From the NCBI GenBank assembly GCA_001414485.1, contig LLEY01000261.1, positions 1 to 63,093 of the forward strand: a DNA stretch of 63,093 bases. Direction: 5' to 3'. The notes below the pieces were generated by a model that searched no databases, was not told where the DNA came from, and saw only the letters and a program-made list of their open reading frames with translations. The stretch is from Calycina herbarum (lineage: Eukaryota; Ascomycota; Leotiomycetes; Helotiales; Pezizellaceae). The position numbers and the translations under genes are program-made. Below are positions 54,489 to 63,093 of the stretch, one piece after another; within the stretch, counting starts at the first letter, position 1, and every line of letters begins with the position of its first letter.

Positions 54489-55277
54489 GACCACGTCTTT
54501 GGCGATGATTTGGGTTGAGTTGTGTATAGAAAGGGAAATCGCAAAGGGCATTGTTACCTTTCTCACATTCAATGCTTCCAGAACGCGGTAGGTTATATCA
54601 CTGCAATGAAACTTGAGAATGTAGGGGGAAACAGGGAGCAACCTTGCGCGTGGTTCCCCTGAGACGTCACGGCTTTCCTGTATATTGAACCAGGAATTGG
54701 ACAAACCATGATTGAGATAAGACAGGAACAAGAATACGGAGATCGCGACCAGAAGAGTTACAACGCTTGATATGAGCGCCGAATGTGGGGAGCTGGAGCT
54801 TCAACGTGTTAGTCCCTGGAGCTGGTGTGATCTCAGGGGTCCTTCAGCGTAGGCGATACCAGCCTATGATGGCAGCTTTTACTCGTCGCTGGGTAGACAG
54901 CACACAATCGATACTTAGCACGATTCCTGGCTGTTGCAAGACTTCTGGCCGCGACCTCCGTGTCATGTTCTCGGTTCTCCTTATCAGTGAAAATGTGATA
55001 TATCTGAAATGTTGGCCGCGGGATGAGAGAGAGTAGCAAAAATTTCAGGGCACAGTTGTTCACGAGGCAAACAGGCCATGCAGGTGGGAGGCCGTCTTGA
55101 GAAACATCTGTGGAACATGGGCACGCTGATGGGTGGCATTCTCGAGTTTCCTATAGGCTACTGCATAGCGAACGATATGAGGAATCACACGCCAGGGGCG
55201 GCAGATTCCTCTGCATCTGGCGCAGTTTGGACCGCTCCTAGATAAGGATCAGAATCACTGGGCTAGACCTTATTGAG
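54489..55277. other. Intergenic region, no gene recognised
   Basis: About 790 bp between the Cys-rich gene and GM-WHV B. Short frames only. Confidence 0.35.
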
Positions 55278-55716
55278 TTACCTACTTCTAATTTCAGCTG
55301 AGTATTCAAGTGCGTGGAGAGCAGATTTTACATGCCATTCCCGCATTCCGGGAATACGCATCCAGCTATCGCTTTCTGTGACAGCAGCCTGCATCCAACC
55401 CTGGTCCCGCGAATACTGGAAGAATTCTGCGGAGAAGGCGGTTTCTAGTCGGCGAATATACGATCGTCGTAAAGGTTTGAAAAGCGTTTTGAATTCATGT
55501 ATAGTGAAGCCCATCTGCTCAATTCGCCATCTGACGAATGCATTGCGAGCCAGCTACAGAAGTAGTTAGGAGGAAAACCCAGCAATAATTTAGGTTGGCT
55601 GCATTTACAAGGAGATTTTCCCATTGGTCATTGTTAGAGAACCAATATACTGTGCCAGTGGCGTCATTCATATGTTGTTGGATAATTTGAACAGTTGAAG
55701 TATCCTGGACAGCCAT
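55278..55716 (-). CDS. GM-WHV family protein B (right copy)
   Basis: Minus-strand exons 55716-55609 and 55553-55278, intron 55 nt (GTAAAT...CTAAC...TCTGTAG) at the same codon as in the left copy; 127 residues in both. Hallmarks: IIQQHMNDATGTVYW, QWENLL-LARNAF, PLRRSYIRRLETAFSAEFF, YSRDQGWMQAAV, WMRIPGMREWHVKSALHALE. Identity with the left copy is high in the C-terminal half. It is divergent from GM-WHV A, start codons 256 bp apart, as in the left arm (265 bp). Confidence 0.82.
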
Positions 55717-55971
55717 TGTTGCAGCCGTGCTGGTGGTGTTGGGGCGCTAGTGTGTATTTGGTGGAAGGAAAACGTCTCCTTTGGGACCTTGTCGGTCCAT
55801 CCTACATGTCGCTTATATACTCTAACTGTATGTAGTCTAGTGGAAGCCTTCCCCGCTTTCTTAGTACCTGAGGCCAACAAAAGCAATGGAAGAAAGTTAG
55901 ACGAGGCAACCCCCACGACGGCGAAGATTGACACAACTCATTATAACAAACGCCACAAACACGCCTGCGAT

Positions 55972-56397
55972 ATGAATTTCTCAGTGGTTCGTATCACGAC
56001 ACTAACCTCTAAACTGGATGTACAACATGCCATGAACGTTGCAATCGGGACTACCAGATGGTATGGAGGTCGCAAGGATATAAGGTGGAGTAATTTCCTT
56101 GCGGCCCGTAATTTGTTCGTAGAACACCACTTGCAAAAGGAGATATCCATCAGCGAGTACAGGCAGCTTAAGCTTGACGAGAAGAAAGAGCAGGTACACC
56201 GATTAAGTGAAGCGTTCATTAAAGAATTCTTCCAATATACTCGAGATAACAGTTGGATGCAAGAGGCAGTAGGAGACAACGTGGATTGGATAAATATTAC
56301 AGGAATGAGCGATTGGCATATCAAGGCTGCTCTCGCATCGTTGCAGAGTGCCCAGGATAGCAGGGAGGTAGCACCTTCTCAACCCACGGGGATGTAG
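55972..56397 (+). CDS. GM-WHV family protein A (right copy)
   Basis: The first ATG in the open frame is at 55972, giving 141 residues; the frame is open 220 bp further upstream without ATG, so an upstream exon cannot be excluded. Hallmarks: LDVQHAMNVAIGTTRWYGG, RWSNFLAARN, AFIKEFFQYTRDNSWMQEAV, WINITGMSDWHIKAALASLQ, ending PTGM as in the left copy. The stop is 13 bp from the stop of the convergent Cys-rich gene, an unusually tight convergent pair. Confidence 0.78.
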   Translation: MNFSVVRITTLTSKLDVQHAMNVAIGTTRWYGGRKDIRWSNFLAARNLFVEHHLQKEISISEYRQLKLDEKKEQVHRLSEAFIKEFFQYTRDNSWMQEAVGDNVDWINITGMSDWHIKAALASLQSAQDSREVAPSQPTGM

Positions 56398-56410
56398 CAC
56401 TGTCATCCGA

Positions 56411-56745
56411 TCATCCTTCCAGTCGCAGGTCAACCAGTTCGCCTACCACATCGTCCTCGTCCAACCACTCCTCCCCATCGCCCAGGGGCAAGGCCAGACC
56501 GTCCAACGCCTTCTCGTCCCCCAGCCCCTCGGTGTGAAAATTTGGGCCTCTTGGAGCCCAACAGCCTGCCACTCCGTAATCTCTACCATCCGCCTGTAAC
56601 GCATTAGCAATGCCCCCATTGGAAATCCTGTGCCGCGTACGAGACAGTGGGCACACGGTGCGTTATGAACCCAAACCCAGTGTCGGCAGTTATGGGTGAA
56701 GAAGTACTTGCAGCGGTACTTGTAATATCCTCCGGACCCGGACAT
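56411..56745 (-). CDS. Small Cys-rich protein, MSGSGGYY type (right copy)
   Basis: Minus-strand exons 56745-56641 and 56593-56411, intron 47 nt (GTACGC...GCTAAT...GTTACAG); 95 residues. Exon 1 encodes the Cys/His block (RCKYFFTHNCRHWVW, then HNAPCAHCL), exon 2 begins ADGRD and continues acidic (LGDGEEWLDEDDVVGEL). Exon lengths and intron phase of exon 1 equal those of the left copy (105 nt, phase 0). Residue spacing suggests zinc binding. The acidic tail is absent from the left copy. Confidence 0.65.
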
Positions 56746-57069
56746 TTCGTGTGATCTGGAAACTCGGAATATGAGGAGTAAGGAAGACGAACTCGGGTTT
56801 TTGGAAAGCACGAAGAACGGAAGGTTGCATGGAACTTGAAAGCTTCTGACCTGCCATCTTATAACACTAGTGATCGTTTGCCCCCGCCTAACTGAAGCCC
56901 CAACCACCGAGAGTCCTGCTGCATCAGGCCTTATCGGGAACCACTCCAGCGTCTGATCATGACTGGAATGTGTCGCCTTGTCTCCAGGGAACGACCGCCC
57001 CATGGGGAGCCTACAGGCTCCGCCACTAAAACCTCTGCTGCTTCGCTACGCCCGACTTGTATTCCATCA

Positions 57070-57180
57070 CTCACTTTGCCTTACCTTTTCCTCCCTTCGC
57101 CCTCACTTTGCCTTATCTTTTCCTCCCTTCGCCCTCACTTTGCCTTACCTTTTCCTCTTCGCCCTCACTTCGCCTCATCC
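57070..57180. repeat. Polypyrimidine tandem repeat upstream of the vWA gene
   Basis: Units of 32, 32 and 30 bp (CTCACTTTGCCTTACCTTTT...) plus a partial unit at 57070, 57102, 57134 and 57164. It lies 115-225 bp upstream of the start codon, so it is in the promoter or 5' UTR. The sequence just before (CCTACAGGCTCCGCC near 57009) is shared in reverse orientation with the left vWA upstream region near 17580. Confidence 0.85.
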
Positions 57181-57294
57181 TGTAAATTCCTCCTTTCTCC
57201 GAAGCTGTATTTAACTTCGAGCTCCCATCTCTACTATACACTATTTCACCACCATTGATCCATCAGAAACATCCATCAGAAACAGAAGAACAAG

Positions 57295-58725
57295 ATGGGG
57301 TCTTGTATTTCGAGACCGACAGATGGGACACCAGATGAGCGCTTTCACATACGGTAATTGATCTCTTCTTATATTCTTCACACTTGAATGCTAATTTTCC
57401 AAAGCGTGGCTGACGGGCGGCCACCGGAGTATACAGAGAACACTGGCGCAACATCTCGATTTTATAGGATTGCCGTTGACGCTGCTACCACATCTCCAGA
57501 GAGACCAGCCATCACATCTCCAGAGAAACCCGCTACATCCCCGAATCACGAATCCGCGGACTCGCCAACCCTGATTCACCCCACGACCACATCTCAAGAG
57601 GAACCCGCAGACCAGCATGAGCCTTTATCCAAATATATGCCTAAAGTGCTTGTAGGTGCGCGTCAGGCGGGACATCTGATCCCCTTGACAAACAGGCATC
57701 AGATAATCATATTCGATGACAGTGCCAAGCAGCCAGAGCAAGTTAGAAATAGGATTTTGTACTTTGGGAGCTTCTTGATATTGACCCAAAACTGGGTTAA
57801 TGCGAAGTCTACCACCTACTTCACGAGCTACCGGAACGATGCCGAGGATTCGGCCCAGTCAGAAGTTTCAAACTTCATTCGTCATTTGGAAGCGGTTCGT
57901 GTCGAACCATCACTCAATGCCGCCCTCAAAATGATGAAGGACTTCGAAGCCACGTTTCCAGATGAGGAGAAAGCTGCCGTACTTGATATTGTCGCCAATA
58001 AAAAGGAAAGCAAAAAGATCTACCCAGCCAAAAAGCAGTGCCTGTTGGAGAGACGAGCCAGGCTGATGGAGATATATGACAAGGTGGACGAAGAAAGAGA
58101 GGAGGATGTCGATGTTGCTCATGCATCACTCCTGTCTGAGATACGGAAGTTGCTTGTGACATATCGAGCTGGATGGCGCACTCAGGACATCGCCGGAGAA
58201 TCCTTCCCCCAACTCTACAACAGAGCAGTTGATTATTCTAGGAAACAGTCTGCGGAGTTGAGTGCCTTGGAGCCTGCTTTGGAACAGGCCTTCAGGACTG
58301 TGGCTGCTCAGTTGAGGTCGTCACAGGCTTCCACCATCACCATCGTCACTGGCACAATTCCAAATAAGAAGCAAGTCAGAGAAATGCAAAAAATGCTGAA
58401 GAACCTTACAAAGGATATGACACCAGAATCAAAGCATCAGGTAGCTATACAGGTGATTGCGTGTGACCCAGTTGCTCTGCAAGAACACAAGAAACTGGAC
58501 AATTACATGACCGGCGACCAGGATATTTATGACACCACTGAGATCACGGACGCTTTTCTGTTTGGTGGTCCTAGTCTTGATTGCTTTGGAAAGCTGTTCA
58601 ACAGTCATACGAATGAATGGGACAATCGAAAATGTACAGTCTATAATAAGGAGCGTGCGTTGGCATTCAGGGGTGGACGACCAGATCTGATCTTTCCAGG
58701 CTTCAGAGAAATTTCGCTTGAATGA
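57295..58725 (+). CDS. vWA-like protein with MGSCIS acylation signal (right copy)
   Basis: Exons 57295-57353 and 57405-58725 (51-nt intron, GTAATT...TGCTAAT...CAAAG) give 459 residues. MGSCIS at the start fits N-myristoylation at Gly2 and palmitoylation at Cys4, so a membrane-anchored soluble protein is inferred. Residues 45-95 are Pro/Ser/Thr-rich with SPExPA repeats. The vWA-type fold follows: RHQIIIFDDSAKQ at 118-130 (metal motif D-x-S-x-S incomplete), STTYFTSY, LYNRAVDYS, STITIVTGTIPNKKQ and VAIQVIACDPVALQEHKKLDN, as in fungal vWA proteins (VGIQFxQVG...LDD). The C-terminus ends FPGFREISLE. Partners are unknown, but its place in the duplicated cassette ties it to the GM-WHV pair and the ABC-like protein. 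Confidence 0.75.
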
Positions 58726-60174
58726 ATGAGGTATCCAGGGCTGGTTGTCTCACTCCTTGCAATTCTCTCTCTCTGTGCGTTTTCTTTCATCTTTGTTTCA
58801 ATTCATAGCAACAAATATCTACGTATGTCCTCGTTTGAAACCTATCCCTCTTGCGAGTGACAAAATCTTTTTGCGCCCGCTGTGCCGCTATAATGTTTGG
58901 ATCGTTATATTGCGCTCGCAGTAAATACCTTCGTCTCCTCCATCATCGTCAGTTTTCTCGGCGGCCGAAATCACAATCGATGACGTTTCTCGCCAAAAAA
59001 AAGGAAACCAGGGACGAGGTAAAAATAGGGCGTTTGATAGCGAGATATGGCTGGAAGTTTCCCGCAAAAGGAAGGTGAATTCCGAGATTATCATATTCCT
59101 TGTTGAGGCCGTCTTCATACTTTGCTTCGTTCCCACCTTCTGTTACCACATTTTAACCAGCCAAGCCAGATCCGCGCTCACCTATCCGGCCGTATCTCTG
59201 TGACCACACACCGCCAGAAGAAGACAAACAATAATCCTGAGTACCGACAGTGTGGCAACGATTGGGTGTGATCTTTTGCAATGCCGCGTGACTGGTCAAT
59301 ATATGGTTATGCACCTTGATGCAGGAATCACTGGCGCTTATCCTGTTATTTTAGTCAATCATTTGATGGTTGTACTCAATTCCACCCCGGGAGGACGTTA
59401 ACAACATGCGAGAGGAAAACGAAGATCGTCGGGCTCTAATCCAAATAACAAGCGAGAGGAGGTCAGAGAAGCAAAAGATGAAGAGGCTGAGAATACGTGA
59501 TCATTTTCGCTTATGGATTGCACTAAACTGCCCTCAACTCCAAAACTTTGATCGGAAGCAGGATACCGCACGGGTCGCATCACGATATTGGGATCCAGCC
59601 CATGCGGATGGCCTTCTTACTAACTGCCGCTCCCTACCCCTGCCGTGGATGGTTCCGTTGATGCAAAACAGATGCTGGCATGTATACGTCCCTCTCAAGG
59701 CTCCCAATTTCTCTCCGAATTTGCTTGAGTGGAGTTTTTGGAGCCGCAGTTGGGGACAAAAGCGAGCAATTTGGAACATTACAAGATTTTCGGGAGCTTA
59801 CAGTGGGGACCAGCTTCAGCCCCTTTCCCCGCGGCTCGCTTCCGACAGGATCCCTCAAATCGCAAGAGTACGGATGGAGAGAGGGATACGAATTGAGATG
59901 GAGACAAAATCCTGCGAGGGGCCTTCCCTGCGGTAGCAAACAAATGAAAAAATGCATTCTTGCCGCTGGTGTTGCCGATTCTTGCTTCCGACTGATCATT
60001 CGATAGGTTGCCCGCACCAGTTGTCTGGGTGTCACATATTGAGTGCTCGTCTCGGCATATGGTAACGCATTTCCTTCCAGCATATAAGTCTCCTTTCAAT
60101 CCACAGCCAAACATCCTTCCCGACATGCCCCTCGACCTCTCGATCCTTCATCTCCAAAACGGCACACGGTAACA
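58726..60174. other. Intergenic region, no convincing gene
   Basis: About 1.4 kb. A 188-residue plus frame at 59370-59936 is overlapped by equally long minus frames and has no domain; not called. CATATAAG at 60082-60089 may be the TATA element of the next gene. Confidence 0.35.
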
Positions 60175-60902
60175 ATGGCGACAGAACCGGAGAGAGTGGA
60201 ATTGCCGGTTGTTGCGAAACCATTTGGATCTACGAGTGTGTTTGTAGAGAGGATGGATTTTGACCTTGTTTTCGTCACTCTCGGCAATCGAATGGAGGAG
60301 GGCTGGTGTGAAGCATTTCGCGTCGTTGATGCACTCCGACAAACTCACTTCGAACCGATACTGAACGCGAAAGCAAACCAGTTGAAAAAGGAGGCTGAAA
60401 ACGCAACTTCGAGGGTATACTGGTGGGATAACGTATTGTACGAGCTGGGATTCTACCGTCGTTGTGATAGAGTGGAGGAAAGCACCGTTAACCTCCCTCG
60501 ACTACTTGACCAAGTGTTGCGAGTCTTGGAAGAAGCGAAGGAGATAGCGACGGCAAAAGGGGTCGGCACAACAGAGGCGTCTCTTTCAGATCTGTCGAAG
60601 CAAATCCACGAAGCACGCAAAACACAACACGAGGTTTTGAAATTCCGAAGTGAGCTTGGACTGGCTCTCCAAGAGTATCGTGGCACATTGAGTTTCAGAT
60701 TGGTGAGTAGAGTGTATACACTGACTTTCACATTTCTAACTTCATACAGGGCACCATCCACTGGGAGATGGATAAGGATGACTCTCTCACAAGATATCAA
60801 AAAAGCATTGTATATGTGTTGGTGGTTTTCGGTAATCTTATGATGGTTGTCTTACTTTTCTTGTCGTTGAGGTCCGCCACTCGCAAAGTCAAGCCGTCAT
60901 GA
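60175..60902 (+). CDS. Coiled-coil protein with C-terminal membrane anchor
   Basis: Exons 60175-60702 and 60750-60902 (47-nt intron, GTGAGT...CTAAC...CATACAG) give 226 residues. Residues 60-165 are helical and charged (AKANQLKKEAENATSR, LLDQVLRVLEEAKEIA, LSKQIHEARKTQHEVLKF). The second exon supplies a single transmembrane helix YVLVVFGNLMMVVLLFLSL and a short basic tail (RSATRKVKPS), so it is probably tail-anchored. The helix exists only in the spliced form. No family recognised. It lies outside the right arm but beside the extra GM-WHV gene. Confidence 0.65.
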
Positions 60903-62410
60903 TGGACTGGAAACGAGTTGCCGATGATGTGAGACAATGTTGGGAAGCGAAGGGTTTATGTGGGGCTTTTTTGGGATGTGGAAGAACTTGGAAGGGCAAC
61001 GCTTTTGGCGCGAGATACGCAAAAGAAGGAATGAATTGAATCAAAAATATTTTTCCTTCCGCAGCACTAGATCAATCAGGTATGCTTACGATACAAATTT
61101 TTCACTTTCTTTCCAACCTTTGCTTGAGTGGGGAATGTTCAGGAGCTCAGCATGGCCTGGCTTGTGTTTTATGGATTCGGTTGACTTTCCCCCAGCAGTA
61201 GAAAACCCGCCCCGATGCAATGCCAAGGCGGAATGCAGAAGCCCAGATGCCGAATCCAAATATTTGGATACCGCATGTTGGATTTTGCATCCGAGGTTAC
61301 CCTCTCTGTGCCTCTGCCTTCTCATATCATATCACTGACTGGATTCCCGTCATTTTTCTGGAACAGAGCAAGGTCTGGTGGTGGCAGCAACCAACTCTCC
61401 CTCCCCCCTTCTTTCCCTCAGCATTTCTTTTACACAACGAAAAGAACACAATGAAGTTTTTTGGGAGATTTTGCAGGTTAGTTGATATATCCACTGTTTG
61501 CGTGTAGAGTGCCAATTTATCTCTCAGCTGTTTTTGTGGCTCTATTGGAATAACTGGACAACAACTTTCCGAAACGGGGAAGAAGAAGGAGGAGAACAAG
61601 ACATCTGAAGATCTATCTGTCGTGCTTCAGCGTATTTGAGAAGGAGGAAGACGAGGAGAGGAGAAGGAAGAGGAGGAGGAGGAGGGAAGATGTGGGAAGT
61701 CCGTCTGATGAGAGGGTGCCCACCAGCAACGCAGTTACAAGTGCCGGTGATATTCTTCGCAGAAAATAGCAGAGCATTTTGAGTAGGTAAAATAAGATAT
61801 ACATTTATTGATCCCGCAGCCAAACCCCCACTCACGAACAATTTAACTAATCTCTCGAGCCTCAGCCCCAAAAGTGCTAAGACCACTCGGGCTCCTCCAA
61901 GACAACAATTGAGACATATGAATATGAGATGAACGACGATAAACTGGGCGGTAAATCAGATGGGCAGAGATTTCAAGAAGTGTACCAGGTGGTTGGTCGT
62001 AGCTAGCTCAATTAATCGATTGATCGTTCTCCCACCTCTCTCTCTGCATGCATGGGATCACATCGGGAAGTCGGAGACCAGTTGCTACTTCCACCCCACC
62101 CATCTTCAAAGAGGGGGTCGCAGCGGAAGGAGAAGCCGGGTCCCATAAGGTAATTTACGCTAAGTCGGGCAAGCCCAGCGCCCCCGGTGATAATAATGGG
62201 GTGATGAAGAAATATTTACCTGGTCGTGTAGCTCTATTTGCTTTTTCTCTTCGGCTGCAGAAGCTATCTTTCCTAGTCAACTTCGTCCTTCTATATATCA
62301 TAACAGAGTTTTCTTCATCACGTCGCATCCACAATACAATGAGCTTGCACTCTTCCCAACCACCCAAACATGCACACTGCATGACTTCCGGAGTGTGCCA
62401 GCTTCCTTCC
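60903..62410. other. Intergenic region, no gene recognised
   Basis: About 1.5 kb. 61620-61690 is a purine-rich GGAGGAGGAAGA run. Frames here overlap on both strands and carry no domain. Confidence 0.4.
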
Positions 62411-62916
62411 CTACCCGTCCACGGATCCTTCAGCTGCGTCGCCGAAAGGTTCAACCTCGATCTTGGGTATGCTTGCCAGATCAGCGGCATATTGCAGTGA
62501 GCGAAGCGCTGACCGTACATGCCACTGTTTCATTCCCTGTACTTGGATCCAAGCTTCGTTGTCACCCACAACTTCTTGCGTCCACGCCCCAGTACGGGAA
62601 TATGCAAAAAAGCCAGATTCGAAGTCGTTCTCAAGCTGCAGCATACGATATCGCTTCTCCGGCCTAGGGAGGAGATTGAGTTGCGCGACGGTCATATGTT
62701 GCTCGAGCTGAGCCTGAATAAATTTGTTTCTTAGTTTCTATTGAAGCGTTAGAGAAGCGTTCAGGGTTTGAATTTCAAGAGGCAATTTACGAGAAGATCC
62801 CTCCATCGCCCATGCTGCACTGACCCGTTCTGAACCGACCAGTAGAATGTCCCTACTACCTGGTTCATGCATTCCTGAACTGCGAATGAGGTTGAGCTTG
62901 CCTGAACCTTTGCCAT
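62411..62916 (-). CDS. GM-WHV family protein C
   Basis: Minus-strand exons 62916-62791 and 62737-62411, intron 53 nt (GTAAAT...TTCAATAG) at the same codon as in the B genes; 150 residues. MAKVQASSTSFAVQECMNQV aligns with the start of B. Other hallmarks: GTFYWS, RWRDLL-KLRNKF, LQLENDFESGFFAYSR, AWTQEVVGDNEAWIQVQGMKQWHV, RSALRSLQ. It has an extra 25 residues at the end (IPKIEVEPFGDAAEG). It is the most diverged of the five family members and lies 3.7 kb outside the right arm with no vWA or ABC partner in view. Confidence 0.78.
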
Positions 62917-63093
62917 CTTGGGTATGACGTTCTCGATGTTGTTGGAGAAACCTCAGGCCACCGATACTCATTTGTGTCATTTGTGGCTGCATCACAGGGG
63001 TCCCCACCTTAGCGCTGTGCAACAGCCCCACCAGTCGTCTAAATATGTTCCAAAATTCAACGTCTCCATCCATCACGCTACATCCACCCCCCC

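Larger units (their letters stand above)
51400..58725. repeat. Right arm of the inverted five-gene duplication
   Basis: Order: ABC-like (-), GM-WHV B (-), GM-WHV A (+), Cys-rich (-), vWA-like (+). This is the exact mirror of the left arm, with opposite strands for each gene. This arm lacks the transposon island, and its genes are open. Confidence 0.85.

Noticed and set aside
59370..59936. 188-codon plus frame
   Set aside because: Opposing minus frames of similar length overlap it, and no domain or splice pattern supports it.
1..63093. CRISPR arrays, bacterial operators, tRNA and rRNA genes
   Set aside because: No spaced direct repeats of the CRISPR type, no tRNA cloverleaf and no rRNA blocks were recognised; the window is fungal.

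Overview
The window is eukaryotic and fungal, most likely a filamentous ascomycete (Pezizomycotina; Leotiomycetes is my guess from the gene families and is not proven). The signs are many 40-60 nt introns with GTNNGT donors and CTRAC-type branch sites, a transposon island that looks hit by repeat-induced point mutation (RIP: TA-rich, stops from C-to-T/G-to-A changes), and typical fungal accessory families (DUF3723, RING-patatin, 2EXR, FHA-kinase, BCS1-like AAA). No tRNA, rRNA or CRISPR was seen. Gene models were spliced by eye.

Layout. 0-7 kb: a SUMO-interacting-motif (SIM) protein, a compact RING protein with five tandem SIMs (a SUMO-targeted ubiquitin ligase candidate), a C2HC zinc-finger gene, a Cys-rich protein, an 86-bp minisatellite, a transthyretin/HIU-hydrolase-like pseudoenzyme and a possible MADS-like gene. 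7-15 kb: a DUF3723 gene and a RING-patatin gene transcribed divergently from a tandem-repeat intergenic region; the patatin active site is missing. DUF3723 and patatin-like genes are recurrent cargo of fungal Starship giant transposons, but no DUF3435 captain is in the window. 15.9-21.5 kb: left arm of an inverted duplication. 21.9-34.9 kb: a RIP-degraded Tad1-like LINE with a 12-bp target duplication, containing a solo LTR and a complete 6.8-kb chromodomain Gypsy element, each with 5-bp target duplications. 35-37 kb: end of the left arm. 37-51 kb: a 2EXR gene, a BCS1-like pseudogene, a DUF3723 C-terminal fragment, an FHA-kinase, several orphans and Cys-rich small proteins. 51.4-58.7 kb: right arm. 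60-63 kb: a membrane/coiled-coil protein and a further member of the arm-specific family.

Main discovery. Two arms, in opposite orientation and mirror order, carry the same five-gene cassette: a vWA-like protein with a potential N-myristoyl/palmitoyl signal (MGxCI), a small Cys-rich protein, two divergent genes of one unnamed family (called here GM-WHV after its Gly-Met-x2-Trp-His-Val core), and a degenerate ABC transporter lacking Walker A. After removing the transposon island the arms have matching spacing (about 2.2-2.3 kb between the second GM-WHV gene and the ABC gene). The left ABC copy, next to the island, has stops, a frameshift and a MITE-like insertion; the right copy is open after splicing. 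The cassette may be an undescribed accessory system at a membrane, but its function is unknown.

A theme of the window is pseudoenzymes: patatin without nucleophile, HIU hydrolase without catalytic residues, ABC protein without Walker A and vWA with a broken metal site. This may reflect regulatory or decoy roles, or decay of accessory genes.
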